From: Saccoglossus kowalevskii
Taxonomy: Eukaryota > Hemichordata > Enteropneusta > Harrimaniidae
Length of the DNA: 52,312 nucleotides
NCBI RefSeq assembly: GCF_000003605.2
Contig: NW_003146298.1
Coordinates: 159,428 to 211,739 of the forward strand
Reading direction: 5' to 3'
Made by a program: the position numbers and the translations under genes. The notes under the pieces are model-generated. The model ran no database searches, was not told the DNA's origin, and worked only from the letters and a program-made list of their open reading frames with translations. The stretch's first letter is position 1, and each line of letters starts with the position of its first letter. Below, in pieces: positions 33,101 to 45,100 of the stretch.

Positions 33101-36100
33101 CAGTATGAAATGCCAAGCTTTGAATCGTATTACACCAGTGATATCAGGATTGACAACAGTGACTACGATGGACCTTATGTGTGGAAATCAACACCGTGTG
33201 GAGAACTGGGCGAGTATATGCATCTCACTGCAGACTATCTCACGGATTCAACTATTGGTGACAATTATGGTGATTACGACAAGGTACGTATTCCATACAA
33301 TTAATGGTATATTGTTGTGGGTGTCGCTCACTACATACTAAATGCTGTGTACTATATGATGCGTACTACATGTATGTATTGAATAATGTTTGGGAAATGT
33401 TTTGAGTTGTGTATAATGCATGAGTTGGAAAATGATCTGGTGACAAAAAAAAAACAAAAAAAAAAAAAAAAAAAAAACAAACAGAAAACAAGCAAGTATT
33501 GTCTAATGTTTGTATTCACAAATCCTGTGACTACTTCTACCCTAGCCTAACATTGTTGCGTAAGTTGCGCCCCTCGTGGTACTCCAAAAACTACACACAG
33601 TGAGGTCTGATGCAGTTCGGCCGGCGAGGGCACCACTCTCGCCTGTCAGGCTACTTCTACCCAAAACAGTTTCGATTGATCTCTATCTCTGAATATTTTA
33701 CAAAAGACAGAAACTATCAGTATGTAACTACCAGTATTAAAATGATATGGCAATGTTGCATAATAACATAGTTTGACAATATTTTTTTTATCTATGGAGG
33801 GTTTGTTTCTACTTTTAAACACCATCTTGGAACGTGAGATAGCTTTGCGAGACAGCTGGCTGGAGATGTTAATGCCAATACATCTCTTAATAAATATCAT
33901 TCGTTTGATTGCTGATTTCAGGTAATAGTACACGAATGGGGTCATTTACGATATGGTGTATATGATGAATACCCTGGCGGCAATACTGGCGCTCCTTATT
34001 TCTATGCAAATTCTAACGGTGACATAGAAGCCACTAGGTGTTCTACTGCAGTCACAGGTATAATAATAAACTAAACTTTTTGTTCAATAACATACACAAC
34101 AATAGTGTATAGCAGAATAAAACGACTTATTTGAAGTCGTGTCTTCCGAAAATCGTGTAAATATACCTACTGGGAGTCTCAACACACTCGCATCTTCAAT
34201 ACGACACATATTCCCAGCTATGAATTCACAGATATAGAAATTGATGAAAATACCGGGCTCAAACAGACAGTAACCGAAATGGTGAAAATTGCTGCCAATG
34301 TTATCCAGTTGTTTCAAGCCAGTGCAATGCATGCAACGTATTGATCTGAAATCTACTTATATATGACAATGTATAATCCTAAAATAAATAGTATAGCGGT
34401 GGTATAATTCAACAAACGAGATTAAATATAATAAATACGGTAGCTCATTTGTTTAGAGTTATGAAGAGTTGAAATACTGTAACCGAACACGATGTACTTT
34501 GTTATTAGTATTATTTATGGTGCAACGATTGCAGTAAAATATTCTGGGCTGACAAATGAATAAACAAGCTACGCGGCTATATCGTAAAAACAAATTATAT
34601 GAAAGATATTTGATTTTAAAGAACCAAATGAAGTAACCCCCAAAATATATAGGAAAACATGGAGCCCAGTAGTTGACCACAGGGAACTAAATTCCGAGCA
34701 TTATAAATATTATAAACTTTGTCCAGATCATGACAATATACACCAAGAAATGTTCTTCGCTCGTTAACGTTAGCTGCATTGAAAGATGAAAAGTCAGAAG
34801 TTATGAGTTACATAGCTAGACTAACTAGTATGCTGTTATCATAATAACTCTCCCTGACATTGTCACGGTTAAATATATTACATCAAAGCGGCAAAATATT
34901 TGGTTTGGTTTGGTTTCGGAGAAACGCATGTTATTTGGAGAATAGCCATATAGAATAATTTTCTATGGTACAGACGGTAATCTGCTCTGTGGCACGATAC
35001 ACAGGAATATCACAGATCTCTAATCAAGTTCCTTTGAAGCATATGCACAAACCTACAAATAACAAACAAACAAACAAACAAACAAATGCAAATTACCTAT
35101 ACCCATGAACACCATGGTTACCAAAATTAGATAATTCATTTCCGAACTTGCTGAACACAATTTGAAAGCGAGAAACTGTAGTTTTTTCAACGAGATCTCG
35201 AGTTTGATTTGCTACATGTCATCCTAACGTTTTAAAGACACGAAATGCGGTCATCATAAATACACAGCAGTCATTTTATTAACTCAGTCTTGAAGATTAA
35301 CCAGAAACTAATTTATGTATCAATTCCGTAAATGTGAAGATCTGGGAAGTATGGAACATTTTCAACGTCAAGCCGAAAGTTGCATTTAATAGTGATTCAT
35401 TTGGACGATTACCTCTCTAACTATTTGAGCGAAAAAATCAACTTTTGCCAACAAAACAAGACCAACTAACTAACTAATAAATATTTATGTTCATTTGTTT
35501 TAAAATTAAAAAAAAAGATAAATTGCTATTAATTTGGAGGATAAAATGATGGCACCATATAAATTGTAGCACCATGGATAATCTGTTATTATAATGTCTG
35601 ATAACACTATAACTCATTTCACTTACATTTAAAGGTGACATGGTAAACCTGAATACCGGTCAACCATGTGCTTTCGTTAACAATTACCCGGAAGACGATT
35701 GCTATTTTTACGATGATAGAAACGTTGCAACATTCACAGGCTCTCTTATGTATCGTCAATACCTACCACAGGTAAGTGTAATACATATTATTGTTTTATT
35801 TGTCTGTCTATTTATTTATGTGATTATTTCAATTATTAGTGGTGTTCTCACTAAACGAAATAAGCCGTTGTCATAACGCCTTTTATTTGAGAACGTTATG
35901 TGAACAGAATACGCCGTTGTGGCGTCGGCGTTTTTGACACCGTCGTAAAAGGGGTGGACCAGATCCTAAACGTCTTTGTCACACCGGCTCTTGCACAACG
36001 CAATGTGCCGTGTGAACACAGTACGGCGGCCAAACGCCCTCTGTCGCCGACTTATTTATGCTTTTCATTATACAAGAATATCGAAATTACTGATTACTGA

Positions 36101-39100
36101 TATCTGTATGGAGAGAATAGAATATTCAAAGAATTATGGACGGAACGTCTAGGGATGCTAGAGTATATGCTGTGATTGCAGAAAAGGCGGCTGAGAAGGG
36201 GTCGGACAGGACAATATCAACGGAAGATCAAAACTTTACGTATAAAGTACAGAGAAGTGACTGAGCACAACAACAGAAGCGGTAGAGATCCGAAAACTAT
36301 GCCATTTTGGGATGAACTACACAAAATATTAGATGGAAGGCCAGCATTCAATCCTCAAACACCGGTGTTTTTACTAAGTGAGAAGGCGAGCAGACAATTC
36401 AGCAGATTATCTAATACAGTATTTGCACAACAAAAAACAGTGTTAACACCGGCGTTTTTTAGACGTAGCTATTTGTGTTTTTTGGTAATTGCATTCAATA
36501 TGAATTTGGTGAGAGGAGCTAAACAATTTGTAACATGTGACGAATAAATTTATTTCTAAATCATATTAATTAATTACTTTTGCACTGAAATTTAGAGCTT
36601 ATAATATTAGTCCCTAAGGTGAAATGAACACGACATTTATGCGCCATAAACACCACGACCATTTCCTCAGTTAAATGTAAACGTTTCTCTCCAGTTTTCT
36701 CCAGCTGTCATACTTTCACATTTCTTCATGTTTTTTTGTTCGTTTCAGCTTATCCACTTTTGTGACAACGACACATTCGCTGATACACCAGGAAGTATCC
36801 ACAACATTGAATCTCCGAGTAAACATAATATACTATGTGACGAGAAAAGCGTATGGGAGGCAAGTTTGTCGTTTTATAAGATAAATTCTAATTTTAAAAA
36901 CAAATGAATTTCGAGCACCAACCATCACACTACAACCAGCATCGATACCGCCATTCAACCATGATCACACCACTTCTTCTACTACTACCCTCGCCATCTC
37001 TGCTACAATTACCATGACAGCCACAGTCATCGCTGACACTACTACCAACTTCCTCACTGCTACTACCACTGTCATCGATCACTACTACTGTTACCACGAC
37101 AACCACAACCAGAACCGCTATTACTACCTCCACCACTACATCTAATATAACCAACTCGACCACCACAACTACTACTTCCGTCACCACATTCACAAGTGCC
37201 ATCATTGCCATCATACGTAACAACCACTCAAACAACAACAAAAAACTACCACTACTACCACCACTGCTTTTGCCAGCTTTTGCCACCACTGCAGACCCAA
37301 CTATTCCCACCACCACCACTAACAACATTCGCTTCTACCAACACCGCCACTGCTACCAATGCCACAAACATGTACAGGTATACTAAACAAAAAACATGAT
37401 ATGTGTCACCGAACCGCATCCCCAATGAAAGCATTGCAATTATTTGCGATCGACACTTACATTAAGCGCTTTTAAAAATTTTAAAAATATTACACCTCCC
37501 CCATAGATAATGCGAGAACACGTAGACTTTGCTGACGGCGCTAACCCACCAGGAGCTGGATGTGATGCGACATTGACTGTTCCAGAGTTCCGTATTGTCA
37601 AACAACAGAGTACAAGAAACACATTGGTACTGGACGTCTCTGGGAGTATGAGTGGTGATCGAATCGTCATTTTAAGACAAGTATGTAATACCATACTGAA
37701 TTGATTTGATGAATAATATTTAGTTTGTATAACAATTTAAGTTTTTCATGATCGAATAGGTTATTTTCCGTTAAACTGCGAGATCTCGCGTGTTGCGTGA
37801 AAGACGTGCACCGAGCGTCTGCCGCAGAAATCGAACGATTTGATTTTGAACTCGAATTTCTTTATTTCGTAGCTCGCATCGAAAGGCCGATCCTTGACAC
37901 GGAAATGTTGCATTTGAATACCCTTATTTCATCGAAATTGACCATCATCAAATGTGTACAGCATATTATTAAGCGTGGGAATATCCCCCATAATACTTTC
38001 GCATTTGTAGAATCCCACGCGATGTTTGTCGCCACTATGACGCTATGACCTTTTTTGTCATGTTTTTACGTTCGATTTCACGCATAACGCGGGATCTCGC
38101 AGTAAACGGAAAATGATCTACTGCGCTTCACGACGCTTGCCATATACACATTAATCCATTTCGTCACGGTCTCTTCCCAGGCCTGCAATTTGTACATATC
38201 AAGTTGGGTAAGCGATGGAAGTGAACTCGGAATGGTTAAATTCAATAGTCTTGCAGAAATCTTATCAACATTGGTGACTATTGATGCTGGCACACGAGCT
38301 GATTTATTGACAGAAATACCGGCAACTGTGGGTGGTTCCACAAGCATTGGCGCAGGTCAGTGCGTGGCATCCCGATATATAGATGCTTGATTGCTATATA
38401 TTTATCCAATTAATAGTTGTGTCTACTGATTGTGTATAAAAAAAAAAGAAAAAAAATGATGTACATTTAAGAATTAAGTAATCTAGAATTGTTAGGGTAA
38501 TATTTTTGTAATTTTTTAGCAGAATATTTTGTTGTGTGTTTAATAATTAAATAAACTGGCCATTATAGGGCTGCAAAAAGGAATTCAAGTTTTACAAGAA
38601 GGCGACAATAGTACAACTGGCGGGTGTCTAGTGCTTATTACCGATGGCGAAGAGAATACATCTCCAATGATTTCAGATGTTCTGCCAAATGTGAGTAACA
38701 CAGGAGCTCAATACATCCAGTCTTTTTTATAAATTGCGCCCTCTTGTGGCAATGCACTTCTATAACATCAATGGTTTTCTGGGACTGAATATGTCGGAAC
38801 GTTGTTTTTCAGGACTGCGAAGAGTAATTGTCGCCCCCGTGTGCAACATTAACGTGTAAGATTGGGTCCATAATATTTAAATTATCGGGAATGTTCGGTA
38901 TTATTCAGTTCTCTATATAAATTATTTAAACAAACTAAATCCAAAATAATTTTGGTCAAGTGAATGAAAATCTATAAAGACGTTTCTACTACACGTGAGC
39001 GATGCGAAACGACTACTCGGCGTAGATCACAAATGACGTTTACAATAAGTGTAAATGAATATTATGATGATTGTTTCCCGATAAGTTCAATAGTGCAGAT

Positions 39101-42100
39101 GTTTGCATAAGTTTTCATTTCAAAACTGTCACCACGTGATGTCAGCCAGACACGGGGCCTGACAAGTTTGCACTTACAGCTTTCGATAACAAAAAAAAAC
39201 AAAAAAACAGTTTGTGTCTCCCATCATGATCATGGTCAACATATTCTAAATACTGAACAGTTGTTTTATAGGAGAAACATTTCAAAAAGTGCTGATAACT
39301 GATAATACTGATAACATGATATTACGAAAATCATAATTGCGTGTGACAAACAGGTATCTGCATCCAAAATAAATTTTGCGAAGTGTTTGTGAGTAAAACT
39401 TATCAAATATTGAATTTCGCAATCAAGCACTTTGAGGTATGTACAGTGATTATAAAATACAATAAACAAATCAGTCAATCAAGTAAATATGTATTACTAA
39501 ATATAAACATCAACAAGGTAAGTTTATGTGTTAGTGTTAAAATGTTGTAAAAAGACATATATAGTTTTTGTGAAGAATAATAACTGTCACATAAAGAAGT
39601 ATTTTTAAACTTATTAAGTCCCTAACTTGTGCGCAACTGAATAAGTGTGCCAACTTGTTTACTAAAGTTCAAACTCTTCAAGTAACTGTAAAAAACAATA
39701 CTCAATAATTGAGAACGTGGACACTTCAAAATGGATGAGTACTAAACTGAAAAAAAAAAACAATAACTTTTTTCGTCTTTAATATAAATGAACAATATTG
39801 GTAAGAAATCATCTCATTTGCTCTGACCATACATTCATATTCCCCTTCAATCTAAAAACTATAATGTTATAAAAAAACACAATGTTTAATTTATTATCAT
39901 TATTGTTTCGAGAAAAGCTACGTTTGAACGAAAATGTGCCTCTGCACCAGTAAGACAAATCGAACTGCATTGTTCTGTTAAAATCTGTCTAACGTTTGTA
40001 CAATCTTATTTGTCTCCTGATATCATGTCTCTGAGGGTATCAGCAAAGAATTTATACTTTATAGGATTCTCTGGTCCTGTAAATATATGATTTTGAGTTA
40101 AATCTGTAATCGTACCAAGCCACACATAATGACAATGCAGTACGTAGCTGCCGACACTGGTTATAACAATTACATTTCCCATACATTTCGTAAAATAGTA
40201 TTCATCATGCCTACAAGCTTATTTACGATAACTTACGACTTCCTTCTTGCATCAGAAAATCTAATAGGCATTCTGAACAAGTTGCTCTTGTTTCTTTAAC
40301 GGACATGCCAACTCCTCCACATGCTCCCGATAGTATATTCCAATCGTTGAATGAGCATGCGCACTATACAAATTACTTGAACACGTAACATATACTAGTG
40401 TTCATCGTGAACACCGTCGTTTACTAAAGTATCTCACAAAAGAAGCAGCAACCCCAGGCTAAATTATTTTTCAATATCAGTTTTCATATAGTATTATAGT
40501 ATTCATGACATTTCTAAATAACTCGTTTGCATTATACGCAAATTCGCACAGGTATGTGACAATTACTATATTCATCCTTCAACTTCCGCCAATAGAACAA
40601 TAGTTATGCAGGAAACGTTATTCGTTTACGTACAGTCTTGTAAAAACGACGTAATAACTTTTAAATAATACTATGTGTGTTCATCATAACGCAAATCGCA
40701 ATATATATACTTTTCATTTCAGCTCATATCAAAAGGTATATGTGTAGATGTGATAGCCGTCACTCAGGCTGCAGCTGATTCCCTGGAGCCTTTAACAACG
40801 GCAACGGGAGGAAGGATTTATTTAGCTTCTTTAAGTAACTCGTCTAACGCATTGGCTGAAGCTTTAGCAGCCATCGCTACAAGGGGGCAAAGTGAGTCAC
40901 CGGAAATTACGTGATTGTATAGTTAAATCATATAACTTAATTGTAGTTACACCACAAAACTTTATTGTCGTTTAAGTTACATTATATTACTTTATAATAG
41001 TTACATTAATTTACTTTAATATAGTTACATTAAATTACTTCATTAAAGTTATCTTGTATTACTTCATTACAGTTACATAATATTACTTTCTTATAATTAC
41101 ATCATGTTACTTCGTTATATAATTATGTCGTATTACTTAGTTACAGTCGGAAACTGAACAACATATCGATAGCTTTAACAAGCCCCGGAAGATAAAGTCC
41201 TTCAGGTGTCGATTTCGATGTCTTAATAATAATTCGGTGATGTCAATGTTAAAATACATAAACATGGAGCCATGTGCTACAAGCACTTACCAATGAGTTA
41301 TATGTATATGTCCAATTTTGTTTACTCAATGGGCGATTGTAACCCGCAATTCCGGTCACGGGTTTCGCAAAACATACACAATGTTTGTGCTTTGGCTAAT
41401 TTCTGTGGCGCATGCATGGGAATTACGGGGATTCCAGGTGATTGACAATGGTTATCCTCCTTATGATGTCATTGTTAGTCAGCCAATCAAATTTAACCAC
41501 AATTTCTCATCCTTTCTATCGTACCTAGGCTTTAGTCACGTGGTGATCAGAACTAGTACATTATATATTCATAACCGTGTAACGAGTAATCCGCTATCAA
41601 CGGTAAACTTGTGTTGGATTATGTACCCCAGACCATTCGTCCCGGTGTTATCGCTATCGCCACACGAGACTCCAGCTTGTCTCCTATACAATTTGACTGC
41701 GCACATCCAGAAAGTAGATGTAGCTGTGATTGGTGGAATACTAATGAGTTGAGTGTCAATCAAACGCCCACGCTATCTTTAGTAAACAAAGTCACGTGAC
41801 ACGCGCCATTTTAGTTTTGGCAGGTGATTTCAAGGCAGCACGCTTAACCCTTTCGTTCACAGGTTGGGAGATATTAGAATGACTGACAATTTCACGCCAC
41901 TGTTTTACATTATTGGCGGATTTTTCTGCGCTATCAATCTTTCTCTTACAAACTAGACATAGATGAGACGACAGAGTCGCTCCTTTCACAACGTCGCANN
42001 NNNNNNNNNNNNNNNNNNNNNNNNNNNNNNNNNNNNNNNNNNNNNNNNNNNNNNNNNNNNNNNNNNNNNNNNNNNNNNNNNNNNNNNNNNNNNNNNNNNN

Positions 42101-45100
42101 NNNNNNNNNNNNNNNNNNNNNNNNNNNNNNNNNNNNNNNNNNNNNNNNNNNNNNNNNNNNNNNNNNNNNNNNNNNNNNNNNNNNNNNNNNNNNNNNNNNN
42201 NNNNNNNNNNNNNNNNNNNNNNNNNNNNNNNNNNNNNNNNNNNNNNNNNNNAATTAGTAACGTCGCCTCGTACATATGAACGGTCGTCATTGCAAATCGA
42301 ACATCCTTTTGAAATTTGGACGTCGGGCAGGCGATTTCAAGGCACCGCACTTAAATATTAGCAACATATTTTTCTGAGCGGTTGTTTATTCTTCTTCAAA
42401 CGAGACATAAATGTGACGACATAGTCGATCCCTTATCCACCGCTAAGAATGTCGCAATGTTTCGTTCGTTTTGCAACATGCCACAAATCGTCGAAAAAAA
42501 CACCACTTCGACGGAAGCTTGCGTAATAAGGGGGTTAAAACAAGAAAACAAATGCCATGTTTAATACATATCGACCTGTTTTACTTGCGAAAGATAACGG
42601 AACATGAACTCGTTTCGTGCGACTTCGGAACCCGAAGGAACACACCAACAACGTTGAATTTACCCGCTATCTTCCAAATATGGTATATTAATTTATTCAG
42701 TTGTTTATTTAGAGTGACGTCCGCGGTCGAATGCGATTGGCTATCGATGTCAGTGCAAAGGTCATATGAATATTACAATTAAGTGGGCGGAAGGAAAATT
42801 GTATAGGAGACAAGCTGGAGTCTCGTGTGGCGATAGCGATAACACCGGGACGAATGGTCTGGGGTATGGATTATGGGGAATGTTTCAAAATCTCATGCAT
42901 ATTTGTTATTTTTTTGTAAGGTGAGTTGGACCAAGCTGTGTCGATCTACAGTGATGCGAGACTCATCGATGGTGGCGCTATTTTCGAATTCTCACTTGCA
43001 ATCGACGCGTCAATTGGAAAGGATACTGAATTCACGTTCACGTATCTCGGAGACCAGGCTATTGAGGTTACTTTGCACACTCCCGATGGAAGTATAATTA
43101 ACAAAGATTCAGCGTCCTATGACTTGGACAGTACATTTAAAATGGTGACGATTAAAATAGAAGGAATTGCTGATGTACGTTTAAGGCTGTAGCCATTAAA
43201 CAAATAACTTGTTAAAAAAACAAAACACATCGTACTTGTCTTCGTCAGTGGAATACATACATATTCTAATACTGAATTGTTCCCACAATGCCAATTTAAA
43301 ATCGACACCGGAAGCAGGATCAATGTGATACATGTATATAACTTGAAATAAGTTTAATGACAGAAACTGAACATTGATGGAGGATTTTTTTTTTTTTTTA
43401 TAAATTTAAAATAGAATTTCACAATATTCCATTATATAGCATACAAACAATTCACGTGGAAATCTCCAAAATGTACAACAATAAAAACACATTTTGCAAT
43501 TAAAAACAAATAAATATATATGTCGCTAAGCATGCTGTTGATCTGTTGCGATAATGTTTGGCAAATGAAACAATTTATACCAAAAAGGCATGTTTTCAAT
43601 TCATTGATTTTTGTTTCGATGATTCGTCATACCCGTAAAATTGAAGAAAGGTAGGTCATGTTTCTTTTCAAATAGTATCATAGGTATTTTCGATTTCTTT
43701 TAAAGGTTGGTAGTTGGACTGCATCGATCTACAATCCATCATCGGTGGAGCAACAGGTTTATGTGATGGTTCGATCAAAGAGCGGTAAACCAGGTGAATA
43801 TCCTATAACAGTGAGGTCAGAATGGAGCGCCAATACCATAAATCCACCCGAGAAACTAATACTGTATGTAACTGTGTCTAAAGGTATGTATGTGTACTTA
43901 GTATTTGTAGCACTACATTACTCTACACATTTGTAAAGTTATACACTGGTTTTACAATAGCAGACTTGGTCAGATCACTGGCATTCATTTCGCCTAGGAT
44001 CAGCGGAATGCTGGTTTCAGCTCAGACCAGTGACCTGAGCTTTCAGGGGCGGGTGCAAGAAGTTCAAATAGAGGGGCGCGCCTTTACAATGGAGTAATTT
44101 CCGCATTGCATTGTGGAGTAAACATGTATGAGTAACTTCATTTTTTTTGGGGGGGGGGTCCCTATGTCCCCCTCTAAATCTGTCATTGACCTTCGCTGAC
44201 TGGGCGATTGAGAGCCGTGGAAGTTAGGGAAACATTGTAACGCGCTGACTGATAAAACTTACAAACGCCCTCACACGACTGATTAGTGGCATTCGTACGA
44301 AATAGAGGGCGTTCGTAAGATTCAATGCGCACGTGTATGTACAATCAGTGCCCAACGACGGAGCACTCGTATGAAAGGGCAATTTCCAGCCAAATTATAC
44401 ATTTCGTGATTTGTGTGTCATGCACATGCGGAAAAATACCATATATTCATTGTATAATTTGATTCCATTCATAGGAGCCATGCCAGTTTTGAACGCTCAT
44501 GTCGTAGCTACTGTAGAACGACCAAGCGGTGATTCGGTTCAATTGATTATGGCTGACAGCGGTAGTGGCGCCGATATCACAAAAGATGACGGCGTCTACT
44601 CGTCATATTTCACTGCTTTTGCCGGAGACGATAGATACAGTGTCAAGGTAAATAGTTATACTGTTTAATTCGTGAAATATCTGTCTATATGATGCATCTT
44701 GACAGTGCAACATACATTCACCTCTAAAAATGTAAATGTACTTGAACACTAGGTTGAAGTTGTGGATGCCGGTGACGATACAGTAATCAGTCCCAGCAGA
44801 ATAGTGGGCTACGGTTCTTTCACGGACCCTGAGCGTGTAAGTGGAGAAGCACAGCCTGACGATGAATCGACCGGAACGTTTCAGAGAACTACCAATGGGG
44901 GCAGTGTTTCTTGCGATGGGAGTACTGAATGTAGCGGTAAGCATGAATACCATATTTTTTATCCTCAGCTTGCAGTTGAAGTTTAAGTTGAGGCCACAAC
45001 AAGTATCGACGGAAATCAGTATTACTCTCTGCATTCGGCTATTTTTCCAAATTTAAACATTAAATCTGTTGATTTCTAAATATTTCTTGCATTATTTGAC

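Larger units (their letters stand above)
41624..42866. mobile_element. Mutator-like element with perfect 71-bp TIRs
   Basis: Terminal inverted repeats 41624-41694 and 42796-42866 are identical when one is reverse-complemented, starting TACCCCAGACCATTCGTCCC. The 9-bp sequence TGGATTATG flanks both sides (41615-41623 and 42867-42875) as a target duplication. Long TIRs with a 9-bp duplication fit Mutator-like elements. The interior contains an N gap and two diverged copies of one segment. It has no visible transposase and is likely non-autonomous. It lies in CLCA intron 9. Confidence 0.82.

Noticed and set aside
36930-37328. 132-codon valine-rich minus-strand frame
   Set aside because: It is the reverse reading of the ACN triplet tract; a triplet repeat keeps a frame open by itself.
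41318-41752. 144-codon plus-strand frame in CLCA intron 9
   Set aside because: It runs into the left end of the Mutator-like element and has no recognisable domain.
41946-42361. Long frames spanning the N run on both strands
   Set aside because: Their length comes from undefined bases, not from coding sequence.
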